Of a DNA stretch of 64,000 nucleotides, positions 1 through 8,507 are shown in pieces. Positions within the stretch are counted from its first letter, which is position 1. Each line of letters begins with the position of its first letter. The notes beneath the pieces were generated by a model. It was not told where the DNA came from, did no database searches, and worked only from the letters and a program-made list of their open reading frames with translations. Both the position numbers and the translations under genes were made by a program. Source of the DNA: RYN-230 sp963837515 (GTDB lineage Bacteria; Actinomycetota; Actinomycetes; Streptosporangiales; Streptosporangiaceae); the NCBI GenBank assembly GCA_963837515.1, contig CAWINT010000006.1, forward strand, positions 62,001 through 126,000, in the 5' to 3' direction.

Positions 1-1
1 G

Positions 2-451
2 GTCGCGGTCCAGCTGGCCCGGCGGGCCGGGGCCACGGTCGTCGGCCTGGCCAGCCCGGTCAACCACGAGTGGCTGGCCGGCCACGGGGTCATCCCGGTG
101 GCCTACGGCGACGGGGTCGCGGAGCGGATCGAGCGGGCCGCCGGCCAGGCGGACGCCTTCATCGACGCGTTCGGCCCGGACTACGTCCAGCTGGCGGTGG
201 AGCAACTCGGCGTGGCGCCGTCGCGGGTCAACACCATCGCCGACTTCGCGGCGATCGAGAAGTACGGCGTCAAGTCCGACGGCAGCGCGACCGCGGCCAG
301 CCCGGACGTCCTGGCCGAGCTGGCCGGGCTGATCGCCGCCGGGGAGCTGGAGATCCCGGTGGCCGCCACGTACCCGCTCGGCGACGTGCCGGACGCCTTC
401 CGGCGGCTGGAGAGCGGCCACATCCTGGGGAAGATCGTCCTCATCCCGTGA
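2..451 (+). CDS. MDR-family (zinc-type alcohol dehydrogenase/quinone oxidoreductase) NADP-dependent oxidoreductase, C-terminal part
   Basis: The reading frame is open from base 2, so the gene starts before the window; about 149 C-terminal residues are visible. The first residues (VAVQLARRAGATVVGLAS) form the beta-alpha-beta of the Rossmann nucleotide-binding domain after the usual GGVG loop, which lies outside the window. The end (AFRRLESGHILGKIVLIP) is the standard C-terminus of quinone oxidoreductase-like MDR proteins. No structural-zinc cysteines are visible in this part. It presumably reduces an aldehyde, ketone or quinone with NAD(P)H; the substrate cannot be inferred. The stop is followed by about 150 bp of GC-rich spacer before the hemerythrin gene. 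Confidence 0.8.
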   Translation, partial: VAVQLARRAGATVVGLASPVNHEWLAGHGVIPVAYGDGVAERIERAAGQADAFIDAFGPDYVQLAVEQLGVAPSRVNTIADFAAIEKYGVKSDGSATAASPDVLAELAGLIAAGELEIPVAATYPLGDVPDAFRRLESGHILGKIVLIP

Positions 452-599
452 CCCGGGCCGTCTCCTGGCCCTGCGGCCGCGGGACCAGGGGACCCGGCCC
501 GCGGCCGGCCGTAGGCGGGACCCGGGGGCCGCCCGGCGCCGCGGCCGGCCCTCCCCTAGCCTGGGATCGGCAGAGTGGCCGGCCTCGGCAGGAGGGCAT

Positions 600-1184
600 G
601 TGGACATCACCCAGCTGATCCTCGACGACCACCATGAGCAGCGCCGCCAGTTCGCGATGCTGGAGCAGGTGGACCCGCGGGACACCGATACGCTGCGCGC
701 GCTGTGGGGCCGGCTGGCCGCCTTCCTGGAGGTGCACGCCGCGGCGGAGGAGGCGATCTTCTACCCGGAACTGCTGCGGATCGGCACCAGCGCCCGGCGC
801 ACCGGCCAGGTCGAAGACGAGACGGTCGATGCCATTCAGGACCACAACGAGATCCGGGACGCGGTCGCGGCCGCGGCCTCCCACCCGGTGGGCAGCGACG
901 AGTGGTTCGCCGCGGTCGCGGCGGCGAACGAGGCCAACGGCGACCACATGGCCGAGGAGGAGCGGGAAGGGCTCACCGACTTCCGCCACCTGGCCAGCCT
1001 GCAGCGACGGCACGATCTGGCCGTCGCCTTCGCCGCCTTCGAAGCGGGGCACGTCACCGGGGTGACCCCGGTGGACAAGGATCCGGAGGGCTACGTCCAG
1101 GCGATCGAGAAAACCGTGACAGCGGCGGAGCCGCCGGCCGGCCCGGACGGCTCCCTGAGCATCGGCAGCCTCAAAAGGGCCTGA
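600..1184 (+). CDS. Hemerythrin HHE-domain protein
   Basis: 194 residues, GTG start at 600 preceded by an AGGAGGG ribosome-binding site. The N-terminal 150 residues form a four-helix hemerythrin-like bundle: candidate iron ligands are the early DDHHEQRR histidines, VHAAAEEAIFYPEL, IQDHNEIRD and the GDHMAEEE motif. Such proteins hold a di-iron centre and bind oxygen or respond to NO and redox stress in the cytoplasm. The tail of about 40 residues is not assigned. The gene is monocistronic. No DosR-like box was found upstream, so membership in the hypoxia island further downstream is not supported by a site. Confidence 0.8.
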   Translation: MDITQLILDDHHEQRRQFAMLEQVDPRDTDTLRALWGRLAAFLEVHAAAEEAIFYPELLRIGTSARRTGQVEDETVDAIQDHNEIRDAVAAAASHPVGSDEWFAAVAAANEANGDHMAEEEREGLTDFRHLASLQRRHDLAVAFAAFEAGHVTGVTPVDKDPEGYVQAIEKTVTAAEPPAGPDGSLSIGSLKRA

Positions 1185-1467
1185 CCGGTCCAGGTCACCG
1201 CGGTTCCGCCGGGCCGCGGGCGGCGGATTCCAATTTGGCAACGGGACGGCTGCGGCCCGCGCTCCCCGCTTCCCTGGCTGCCTGCCCCGGTCTAACCTGC
1301 GGACATCCCAGAGCGGGGCGTTTGGGATGTTCCGCGTCCCCGTGTACCGGGCGGAGTGAGGGGGGCCACCGGCGGCCCTGCGGGCGGCGCCAGCCGCCCC
1401 CGGCTACGCCGTCAGGCCGCACCGGATGAACAGGCGGTGACAGCCGCCCTGTAACAGGAGGTAATCC
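1185..1467. other. Intergenic region upstream of the nucleoside-uptake operon, with an inverted repeat
   Basis: 283 bp without a convincing gene. It contains an 8-bp perfect inverted repeat, ACATCCCA at 1303-1310 and TGGGATGT at 1323-1330, separated by 12 bp, about 140 bp before the lipoprotein start. It may be a regulator site or a hairpin in the leader; nothing in the sequence decides. No riboswitch fold was recognised. A ribosome-binding site (AGGAGG) lies just before the GTG at 1468. Confidence 0.4.
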
Positions 1468-2586
1468 GTGAGACACACGGTCCCGGCCATCGCGGCTCTC
1501 GGCGCCGTAGCGCTGCTCGCCGCGGCCTGCGGCAGCAGCACCAACAACCCGTCCTCGTCGGGCTCGTCCGGCAGTTCGTCATCCGGCGGCGGGTCGAGCG
1601 CCTCGGCAACGGCGTTCAAGGGGTGCATGGTCACCGACACCGGCGGCATCGACGACCGGTCGTTCAACGCCTCGTCCTGGCAGGGCATGCAGGAAGCGCA
1701 GACGGCCGACCCGGGCACGGTCGGTGTGAAGTACCTGCAGTCTTCCTCGCAGAGCGACTACGTGCCGAACATCAACGCGTTCATCGGCCAGAAGTGCGGC
1801 ATCATCGTCACCGTCGGCTTCCTGATGGGCCCCGCGACGCAGACCGCGGCCAAGGCGCACGCCAGCCAGAAGTTCGCGATCGTGGACTACAACTACACGC
1901 CGCCGCTCACGAACGTGGACGCGCTGCTGTTCAATACCGTGCAGGACGGCTTCCTGGGCGGCTACCTGGCGGCCGGGATGAGCAAGACCAAGAAGGTGGC
2001 GACGTTCGGCGGCCAGAAGCTGCCCACCGTCACCATCTACATGGACGGTTTCTGGGACGGCGTGCAGTACTACAACCAGCAGCACCACACCAACGTGCAG
2101 GTGCTCGGCTGGAGCGAGAAGAGCCAGAACGGCAACTTCACCGGTGACTTCACCAACCAGACCAAGGGCCTCACGCTGACCAACACCTTCATCCAGGAAG
2201 GGGCCGACATCATCTTCCCGGTCGCGGGCAACGTCGGCCTCGGCGCGGCCAAGGCGGTGCAGACCGCCGACCAGTCGGGCCGCAACGTCAACATGATGTG
2301 GGTGGATACCGACGGCTGCGTCAGCGCGGCGCAGTACTGCAAGTACTTCATCACCAGCGTGATGAAGGGCATCCAGACGGCGGTGAAGACCGCGGTGCTG
2401 AGCGCGGCCAAGGGCTCGTTCAAGGGCGGCAACTACATCGGCACGCTGGCCAATGGCGGGGTCGCGCTCGCTCCCTACCACCAGTTCGCGGGCAAGGTGC
2501 CGGCCTCGCTCCAGTCGGAACTGGCCAAGGTCAAGGCGGGCATCGAGAACGGTTCCATCAAGACGCCCACCAAGGCCCCCGTGTAA
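1468..2586 (+). CDS. BMP-family nucleoside-binding lipoprotein of an ABC importer
   Basis: 372 residues; GTG start with AGGAGG about 8 bp upstream. A short signal peptide ends in a lipobox LAAAC with the lipidated cysteine at residue 21, followed by a Ser/Gly-rich tether to about residue 48. The rest is a periplasmic-binding fold of the BMP/PnrA family (starting GCMVTDTGGIDDRSFN, with the family's typical DDRSFN and VGFLMG segments). Family members bind purine nucleosides. It is the first gene of a five-gene unit with an ABC ATPase, two permeases and purine nucleoside phosphorylase, which supports nucleoside capture at the outer face of the membrane. Confidence 0.88.
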   Translation: MRHTVPAIAALGAVALLAAACGSSTNNPSSSGSSGSSSSGGGSSASATAFKGCMVTDTGGIDDRSFNASSWQGMQEAQTADPGTVGVKYLQSSSQSDYVPNINAFIGQKCGIIVTVGFLMGPATQTAAKAHASQKFAIVDYNYTPPLTNVDALLFNTVQDGFLGGYLAAGMSKTKKVATFGGQKLPTVTIYMDGFWDGVQYYNQQHHTNVQVLGWSEKSQNGNFTGDFTNQTKGLTLTNTFIQEGADIIFPVAGNVGLGAAKAVQTADQSGRNVNMMWVDTDGCVSAAQYCKYFITSVMKGIQTAVKTAVLSAAKGSFKGGNYIGTLANGGVALAPYHQFAGKVPASLQSELAKVKAGIENGSIKTPTKAPV

Positions 2587-2609
2587 CGCCGGCCGGTAGG
2601 TTGGGCGGC

Positions 2610-2644
2610 GCGTGACCCGGGCGGCGATCCCGCCCGGGTCACGC
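2610..2644 (+). other. Intercistronic hairpin after the binding-protein gene
   Basis: A 14-bp perfect stem (GCGTGACCCGGGCG at 2610-2623 and its complement at 2631-2644) with a 7-base loop lies between the lipoprotein stop and the ATPase ribosome-binding site. It has no T-run. Such hairpins after binding-protein genes often stabilise the upstream mRNA or partly attenuate read-through, giving more binding protein than transporter; that role is inferred. Confidence 0.55.
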
Positions 2645-2666
2645 CGGGCATCGCGGGAGGCGGCCG

Positions 2667-4367
2667 GTGGAGCTTGAGCTGAGCGGGATCACGAAGCGCT
2701 TCGGCGGCCTTGTGGCCACCGACCACATCGACCTGACCGTGCCGGAAGGCCAGATCCACGGGCTGCTCGGGGAGAACGGCGCTGGCAAGACGACGCTGAT
2801 GAACGTCCTGTTCGGCCTGATCCAGCCGGACGAGGGCCAGATCCTGCTGGACGGCCGGCCGCAGACGTTCGGCTCGCCGCGGGACGCCATCGCGGCCGGC
2901 ATCGGCATGGTGCACCAGCACTTCATGCTGGTCCCGGTGTTCACCGTGGCGGAGAACGTCACCCTGGGCATGGAGCGCACCCTGCCCCTGGGCCTGCTGG
3001 ACCGCCGGCGCACCCGCCGGGACGTGCGCGAACTGTCGGCGAAGTACGGGCTGCAGGTTGACCCGGACGCGCTCGTCGGGGACCTCCCGGTGGGCGTGCA
3101 GCAGCGGGTGGAGATCCTCAAGGCGCTGCTGCGCCAGGCCCGCGTGCTGATCCTGGACGAGCCGACGGCGGTGCTCACCCCCAGCGAGACCGAGGAACTG
3201 TTCCGCATCATGCGGGGTCTGCGGGCCGGCGGGCGGTCCATCGTCTTCATCTCGCACAAGCTCAAGGAAGTGCAGGCGATCGCCGACACGATCACGGTGA
3301 TCCGGCGTGGCGCCGTGGTCGGCGAGCGCCCGCCGACCGCCAGCGACGGCGAACTCGCCTCGCTCATGGTCGGCCGCTCGGTGCAGCTACGGGTGGACAA
3401 GCCGCCCGCGAAACCGGGCGCGGTGCTGCTCGACGTGCAGGACCTGACCGTGGTGGGCGAGCACGGCCAGCCCGCCGTGCACGGCATCTCGTTCCAGGTC
3501 CGGGCCGGGGAGATCCTCGGCGTCGCGGGCGTGCAGGGCAACGGGCAGACCGAGCTGTGCGAGGCGCTGCTCGGGACCCTCCCGCCCGCCAGCGGATCGA
3601 TCCAGCTGGACGGGCGGGACGTCACCCACACCGCCCCACGGCAGCGGCTGCAGGCCGGGCTCGGCTACATTCCCGAAGACCGCCAGGAGGACGGGCTGGT
3701 CTCGGGGTTCTCGGTGGCGGAGAACCTGATCCTGGACATCTACCGGCAGCCGCCCTACGCCTCGGGCCTCGCGCTCGACCCGGGCCAGGTCAGCCGGACC
3801 GCGGCCAAGCGGGTGGCGGACTTCGACATCCGCACCACCTCGGCCGCCACCCCGGCCGGCACGCTGTCCGGCGGCAACCAGCAGAAGGTGATCCTGGCCC
3901 GGGAGATCGGCCGCGACTGCCGGGTCCTGGTCGCCAGCCAGCCGACCCGCGGCCTGGACGTCGGCTCGATCGAGTTCGTGCACCGCCGCATCGTCGAGCA
4001 GCGCGACCAGGGCGTCGCGGTGCTGATCGTCTCCTCCGAGCTGGATGAGATCTACGCCCTGTCCGACCGGATCGCGGTCATGTACGAGGGGCGGATCACC
4101 GGCTTCCGGCCACCGGACGTGCCGGCCGAGGAACTCGGGCTGCTGATGGCGGGGGCGGGCGACACGGAGGCCGCCGCCGGGCCGGCCACGCCCGCCGTCG
4201 GCCCGGCGCCGGACGGAAGCGGCGCCGAGGCCGGCCTCATGGGCGCCGGGCTGCTCGGTACCGGCGTCCCGGACAGCCAGCCCGAAGACCCATCCAGCTC
4301 AACGAAGACCACCCCGGCCACCGACACCGCGCCGGGCGACAGTGAAAGTGAAGCGGAGCCGCAATGA
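2667..4367 (+). CDS. Nucleoside ABC transporter, double-domain ATPase (NupA/RbsA type)
   Basis: 566 residues, GTG start with GGGAGG 6 bp upstream. Two tandem ABC domains: the first has Walker A GENGAGKT at residues 35-42 and Walker B LILDEPTAVLTP near 160. The second has a degenerate Walker A (GVQGNGQTE) and signature LSGGNQQK near residue 400, as in the RbsA/MglA/YufO group, where one chain serves both transporter halves. After about residue 495 there is an unusual Ala/Pro/Asp/Glu-rich tail of about 70 residues. It couples ATP hydrolysis to nucleoside import with the two permeases downstream; the stop overlaps the next start (ATGA). Confidence 0.9.
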   Translation: MELELSGITKRFGGLVATDHIDLTVPEGQIHGLLGENGAGKTTLMNVLFGLIQPDEGQILLDGRPQTFGSPRDAIAAGIGMVHQHFMLVPVFTVAENVTLGMERTLPLGLLDRRRTRRDVRELSAKYGLQVDPDALVGDLPVGVQQRVEILKALLRQARVLILDEPTAVLTPSETEELFRIMRGLRAGGRSIVFISHKLKEVQAIADTITVIRRGAVVGERPPTASDGELASLMVGRSVQLRVDKPPAKPGAVLLDVQDLTVVGEHGQPAVHGISFQVRAGEILGVAGVQGNGQTELCEALLGTLPPASGSIQLDGRDVTHTAPRQRLQAGLGYIPEDRQEDGLVSGFSVAENLILDIYRQPPYASGLALDPGQVSRTAAKRVADFDIRTTSAATPAGTLSGGNQQKVILAREIGRDCRVLVASQPTRGLDVGSIEFVHRRIVEQRDQGVAVLIVSSELDEIYALSDRIAVMYEGRITGFRPPDVPAEELGLLMAGAGDTEAAAGPATPAVGPAPDGSGAEAGLMGAGLLGTGVPDSQPEDPSSSTKTTPATDTAPGDSESEAEPQ

Positions 4368-5698
4368 GCGAGGCCGCGCCGCCGCCGCCGCCCGCCCCCG
4401 CCGAGCCGCCACCCGGGACCGACCGCCCGGCGGACCAGGCCGCGGCCACCCGGCCGCCGTTCGGGCAGGTCATTCTCGACGCCATCGTCGAGGGCAACTC
4501 GGTCGTGGTCACCATCCTGGCCATCGTGGTGGCGATGGTGGTCGGCGGCCTGCTGATCGCGTTCACCACCCCGGCGGTGCTGCACGCCTGGGGCTCGTTC
4601 TTCGCCAACCCCGGCAACGCCATCGCCCAGGCCTGGGACGCCGCGGCCAGCGCGTATGTGGCCATGTTCGAGGGCGCGATCTTCAACCCGCACACGGTGG
4701 CGGCCGTGTTCCAGCAGGCCTCGCTCGGCCAGGCGCTGCACGACGGCTACATCTCGGCGGTGTTCAACCCGCTGTCCGAGACGGCGGTCAACGCCACGCC
4801 GCTCATCCTGACCGGCCTGTCGGTGGGCCTGGCCTTCCGGGCCGGGCTGTTCAACATCGGCGCCGCCAGCCAGTGGATCGGCGGCGCCATCGTGGCCACC
4901 TGGCTCGGCTTCGGGGTCAGCCTGCCCCCGGTGCTGCACGTGCTCGTCTGCCTGCTCGGCGGGTTCGCGGGCGGCGCGGTGATGGGCTGGATCGTGGGTG
5001 AGCTCAAGGCCCGGACCGGGGCGCACGAAGTCGTCGTGACGATCATGCTCAACTACGTCATGTACTACTTCCTGGCCTACATCCTCGGCACCAAGGCGAT
5101 GCAGCAGCCGCACCGGACCGACCTGATCAGCCCGGTCATCGCGGTGAACGCCCGGCTGTGGCACATCGCCGGGCCCAGCCTGCGGATCAACGCGGGCTTC
5201 CTGCTCGCCGTGGCGGCCGCGGCCGGGGTGTGGTGGCTGCTGAACCGGAGCACCACCGGGTTCGAGTTCCGCACGGTGGGCGCCAACCCGAGCGCGGCCC
5301 GGACCGCGGGGATGAGCGTGGAGCGGACCTGGGTGCTGGCCATGCTGCTGGCCGGCGGGCTGGCCGGGCTGGCCGCCTGCGCCGTCGTCCAGGGCACCGA
5401 CTACCAGCTGAACTTCCAGAGCTACGGCACCTACGGGATCGACGGGATCACGGTGGCGCTGCTCGGCCGGGCCCGGCCGCTGGGCATTGTGCTCTCGGCG
5501 CTGCTGTTCGGCGCGCTGCACGCCGGGGGCGTGCAGATGCAGGCGCAGACGCAGATCCCGCTGGACATCGTGACCGTCCTCCAGTCGCTGATCGTGCTGT
5601 TCGTGGCGGCGCCGCCGCTGATCCGGGCCATGTTCCGGCTGCGCACCACGCGCGCGGCGGGCATGGGCGAGACCGTGGCGAAGGGGTGGAACGGATGA
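4364..5698 (+). CDS. Nucleoside ABC transporter permease 1 (BPD_transp_2 family)
   Basis: 444 residues, ATG overlapping the ATPase stop by 4 bp. A Pro/Ala-rich cytoplasmic N-terminus of about 40 residues is followed by hydrophobic segments throughout, beginning SVVVTILAIVVAMVVGGLL. The conserved core includes LTGLSVGLAFRAGLFNIG and the GANPSAARTAGM motif, which is typical of the YufP/NupB subfamily paired with BMP binding proteins. It forms half of the membrane channel together with the next gene. Translational coupling to both neighbours is indicated by ATGA overlaps. Confidence 0.88.
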   Translation: MSEAAPPPPPAPAEPPPGTDRPADQAAATRPPFGQVILDAIVEGNSVVVTILAIVVAMVVGGLLIAFTTPAVLHAWGSFFANPGNAIAQAWDAAASAYVAMFEGAIFNPHTVAAVFQQASLGQALHDGYISAVFNPLSETAVNATPLILTGLSVGLAFRAGLFNIGAASQWIGGAIVATWLGFGVSLPPVLHVLVCLLGGFAGGAVMGWIVGELKARTGAHEVVVTIMLNYVMYYFLAYILGTKAMQQPHRTDLISPVIAVNARLWHIAGPSLRINAGFLLAVAAAAGVWWLLNRSTTGFEFRTVGANPSAARTAGMSVERTWVLAMLLAGGLAGLAACAVVQGTDYQLNFQSYGTYGIDGITVALLGRARPLGIVLSALLFGALHAGGVQMQAQTQIPLDIVTVLQSLIVLFVAAPPLIRAMFRLRTTRAAGMGETVAKGWNG

Positions 5699-6963
5699 CG
5701 ACGCTGACCACGGCCGTCGACGCGTCGGCAACGGTGAACCGGCGGCTGGTCGCCGCGGGCACCTTTGTCCTGTTCGGCCTGGCCGACATCCTGCTGTTCG
5801 GGCTGCACAGTCACGGCGACGCCACGTTCGCCTTCTCGCTCTACGGCGCCAAGGTCGGGGTGCCCAACCTGACGTTCCCGGCCGCGCCGGTGTGTTACGC
5901 GCTCGGGGCCGTCTCCATCGCGATCGGCGTGCTCCGGGCGGCGGTGCCACTGGACCGGGCCGCCCGGCGGGCGTGCATCGCGATTTCCGTGTTCTGCCTG
6001 GTGATCGGCCTGCTGACGTGGGCCGACGCGGGCAACGCCACGGCCCTCAACGTGATCAACCTGCTCCAGGGCACGGTCGTCTACTCGATCCCGCTGATCC
6101 TCGGCGCGCTGGCGGGCTGCATGTGCGAGCGGTCCGGCGTCATCAACATCGCGATCGAGGGGCAGTTGCTGCTGGGCGCGTTCGCCGCGGCCGTGATCGC
6201 CAGCGCGTTCGGTTCGCTGTGGCTGGGGCTGATCGCCGGGTCGCTGGCCGGCGGCCTGCTCGGCGCGGTGCTGGCGGTGTTCGCGATCAAGTTCCTGGTG
6301 GACCAGATCGTGCTGGGCGTGGTGCTCAACGTGCTCGCGTCCGGGCTGACCGGCTACCTCTACGACCGGCTGCTGGTGCCCTACCAGAACCGGCTGAACT
6401 CGCCCGCCACCTTCTCCTCCATCAAGATCCCGCTGCTCGGCGACATCCCGATCCTCGGCCCGGTGTTCTTCGACTCGACCATCTTCCTGTACATCACGTA
6501 CGCGATGATCGCCCTGGTGCAGGTGGGGCTGTTCCGCACCCGGTGGGGGCTGCGGGTGCGGGCCGTCGGCGAGCACCCCACCGCCGCCGACACGGTCGGC
6601 ATCCGGGTGCTGGCGACGCGCTACCGTAACGTGATCATGGGTGGGCTGATCGCCGGGATCGGTGGCGCGTTCCTCACCATCGGCCAGGTGGGCGCGTTCG
6701 GCAAGGACATGTCCTCGGGCGAGGGGTACATCGCCCTGGCCGCGATGATCTTCGGCCGGTGGACCCCGCTGGGCGCGACCGCGGCCGCGCTGCTGTTCGG
6801 CTTCGCCACCTCGCTGCAGTCCATCCTGTCCACGCTGAACGTGCCCATCCCGTCGAACATCCTGCTGATGGCGCCGTACATCGTGACGATCGTGGCGGTG
6901 GCCGGGCTGGTCGGCAAGGTGCGCGCGCCCAAGGCCGACGGCCAGCCCTACGTGAAGGCATGA
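5695..6963 (+). CDS. Nucleoside ABC transporter permease 2 (BPD_transp_2 family)
   Basis: 422 residues, ATG at 5695 overlapping the previous stop (ATGA), which decides the start. Polytopic; contains the family segments SIPLILGALAGCMCERSGV, NIAIEGQLLLGAFAA and VRAVGEHPTAADTVGI. YufQ/NupC-like partner of the preceding permease. The stop at 6961-6963 overlaps an ATG at 6960, which looks like the original start of the purine nucleoside phosphorylase gene. That ATG leads directly into a 15-bp tandem repeat and then out of frame (see the repeat at 6975-7155). Confidence 0.88.
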   Translation: MTTLTTAVDASATVNRRLVAAGTFVLFGLADILLFGLHSHGDATFAFSLYGAKVGVPNLTFPAAPVCYALGAVSIAIGVLRAAVPLDRAARRACIAISVFCLVIGLLTWADAGNATALNVINLLQGTVVYSIPLILGALAGCMCERSGVINIAIEGQLLLGAFAAAVIASAFGSLWLGLIAGSLAGGLLGAVLAVFAIKFLVDQIVLGVVLNVLASGLTGYLYDRLLVPYQNRLNSPATFSSIKIPLLGDIPILGPVFFDSTIFLYITYAMIALVQVGLFRTRWGLRVRAVGEHPTAADTVGIRVLATRYRNVIMGGLIAGIGGAFLTIGQVGAFGKDMSSGEGYIALAAMIFGRWTPLGATAAALLFGFATSLQSILSTLNVPIPSNILLMAPYIVTIVAVAGLVGKVRAPKADGQPYVKA

Positions 6964-6974
6964 CCGGCGACGTG

Positions 6975-7155
6975 GACGGCGGTCAGGTGGACGGCGGTCA
7001 GGTGGACGAGCGGTCAGGTGGACAGTGGTCAGGTGGACAGTGGTCAGGTGGACAGTGGTCAGGTGGACAGTGGTCAGGTGGACAGTGGTCAGGTGGACAG
7101 TGGTCAGGTGGACAGTGGTCAGGTGGACAGTGGTCAGGTGGACAGTGGTCAGGTG
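6975..7155 (+). repeat. 15-bp minisatellite, 12 units, at the 5' end of the purine nucleoside phosphorylase gene
   Basis: Two units of GACGGCGGTCAGGTG (6975-7004), one 16-bp unit with an extra base (7005-7020) and nine identical units of GACAGTGGTCAGGTG (7021-7155). Each 15-bp unit encodes five residues (DSGQV in the enzyme's frame) and carries in-frame GTG codons, so many start codons are possible. The single 16-bp unit shifts the frame opened by the ATG at 6960 away from the enzyme frame. Confidence 0.95.
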
Positions 7156-8055
7156 AATCGTGCCGGGCAGCCGGCTGACCCATTCGCGGCGGCCCGGGCC
7201 AGCGCCGCCCGGCTGGCCGAACTGACCGGGACGGACCGGCACGACGTGGCGGTGGTGCTCGGGTCCGGCTGGGCGCCGGCCGCCGACGCCCTCGCCGACG
7301 CGGCCGCGGAGATGACCGAGATCCCGGTCACCGACCTGGGTGGGTTCCCGGCGCCGACCGTCGGTGGCCACCGCGGCACCGTCCGGTCGGTGTCGCTGCC
7401 GTCCGTGCCGCGGCCGGGAGGGCTCCGGCTGCTCGTCTTCCTCGGCCGGACGCACCTGTACGAGGGGCACTCCCCCGCGACCGTGGTGCACGGGGTGCGC
7501 ACCGCGGTGGCGGCCGGCTGCCAGGTGGTCGTGCTGACCAACGCGGCGGGGGGCATCGACCCCGGCTACCAGGTCGGTCAGGCGGTGCTGATCAGCGATC
7601 ACCTGAACCTCACCGGCCGTTCGCCGCTCGGCGGCCCGCCCCCGCCGGCGGGCTACCCGCCCCGGTTCACCGACCTCACCGGGCTGTACTCGCCGCGGCT
7701 GCGCGACCTGGCCCGCGCCGCCGACCCCAGCCTGGCTGAGGGCGTCTACGCCGCGCTGCCCGGGCCGCACTACGAGACGCCGGCCGAGATCCGGATGCTG
7801 GCCACCCTCGGCGCCGACCTGGTCGGGATGTCCACCGTGCTGGAGGCCATCGCGGCGCGGCATCTCGGGGCCGAGGTGCTGGCCATCTCGCTGGTGACCA
7901 ACCCGGCGGCCGGCCTCGCCGCGCACGGCCTGAACCACGCCGAAGTGGTGGCGGCCGGCCGCGCCGCCGCAGGCCGGATGGGCACCCTGCTGGGCCGCCT
8001 CCTGCCGCAGATCCCCCGCGAGGGGCCGCGGGAGCGGGCCGGGCACCAGCCATAG
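7153..8055 (+). CDS. Purine nucleoside phosphorylase (PNP/MTAP family)
   Basis: 300 residues from GTG 7153 (VNRAGQPADPF). Starts further upstream within the repeat are also in frame, as far as 7018. Phosphorolyses purine nucleosides to base and ribose-1-phosphate in the cytoplasm. Visible motifs: VVLGSGW phosphate loop, LGRTHLYEGH, LTNAAGGI, GPHYETPAEIRML and the VGMSTVLEAIAARHLG segment, all typical of trimeric PNP. It follows the nucleoside importer directly, so salvage of imported nucleosides is the likely role. The natural start is uncertain: an ATG at 6960 has the expected ATGA coupling but is put out of frame by one 16-bp repeat unit. Confidence 0.88.
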   Translation: MNRAGQPADPFAAARASAARLAELTGTDRHDVAVVLGSGWAPAADALADAAAEMTEIPVTDLGGFPAPTVGGHRGTVRSVSLPSVPRPGGLRLLVFLGRTHLYEGHSPATVVHGVRTAVAAGCQVVVLTNAAGGIDPGYQVGQAVLISDHLNLTGRSPLGGPPPPAGYPPRFTDLTGLYSPRLRDLARAADPSLAEGVYAALPGPHYETPAEIRMLATLGADLVGMSTVLEAIAARHLGAEVLAISLVTNPAAGLAAHGLNHAEVVAAGRAAAGRMGTLLGRLLPQIPREGPRERAGHQP

Positions 8056-8078
8056 CGGTGGTGGTGCGGGTGTGGCCG

Positions 8079-8387
8079 GAAGGCCTGGGCCTCGGTGCAG
8101 CCTGATTGGGCCTTGGTGCAGCCTGATTGGGCCTTGGTGCAGCCTGATTGGGCCATGATGACGCCTTTGGCCTGGCCGATGACGGGCAGGGTATCGAGCC
8201 GGGCGAGCGGCCGGGCGGACGGGACAGGGGTCAGCGGCCGCGTGGTGGCGAATCGGGTGCGGTGAGGGCGCCGGCGGGACCGCGGATAGATGGGCAGAAC
8301 CTCGGTATAGCCCATGACGCCCGGGACGCGCAGGACGCCGGGGTGGCTGATGGCGAACCGCAGCTGGATAGCGGGCTCGGTGGCCAT
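8079..8387 (-). pseudogene. Decayed STAS-ANTAR-like remnant
   Basis: In the intergenic region between PNP and the phosphohexomutase, the minus strand encodes LDTLPVIGQAKGVIMAQSGC, which resembles the core of an ANTAR RNA-binding domain (usual pattern SRxVIxQAKGILM). Before it lies RVPGVMGYTEVLPIYPR, which resembles the end of a STAS domain (xxTGxxxVLPVYPS). The frame then runs into three 21-bp repeats (AQSGCTK) and loses similarity. No complete gene can be built, so this is read as a degraded fragment. Similarity is judged by eye only. Confidence 0.4.
8087..8149 (-). repeat. 21-bp tandem repeat, 3 units
   Basis: Three 21-bp units (8087-8107, 8108-8128, 8129-8149); the first differs from the others at one base (GGGCCTCGG against GGGCCTTGG). 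They lie inside the ANTAR-like remnant and, on the minus strand, add seven residues each (AQSGCTK). Confidence 0.9.
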
Positions 8388-8507
8388 GTCGAGTTCGGCG
8401 GCTGGCTCGACAACCCGGGACCCGGGCCCCCATTATCACCCGGATGAGATGGCCGAGGGTGGGATGGCCCCGGCCAGGCCGGGCGACGGAGCTGGGGAGA
8501 GGGTGCG

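Noticed and set aside
1303..1330. Purine riboswitch before the nucleoside operon
   Set aside because: Only a simple 8-bp inverted repeat is visible; no three-way junction or conserved riboswitch core was recognised.
4052..5950. Minus-strand open frame (632 codons) antisense to the first permease
   Set aside because: Low-complexity Arg/His/Gln/Gly translation typical of antisense shadows; no ribosome-binding site and no recognised motif.
7021..7155. Iteron-like origin or partition site
   Set aside because: The nine direct repeats are in frame with the enzyme, no replication or partition gene is near, and similar arrays with unrelated sequence occur at many genes here.
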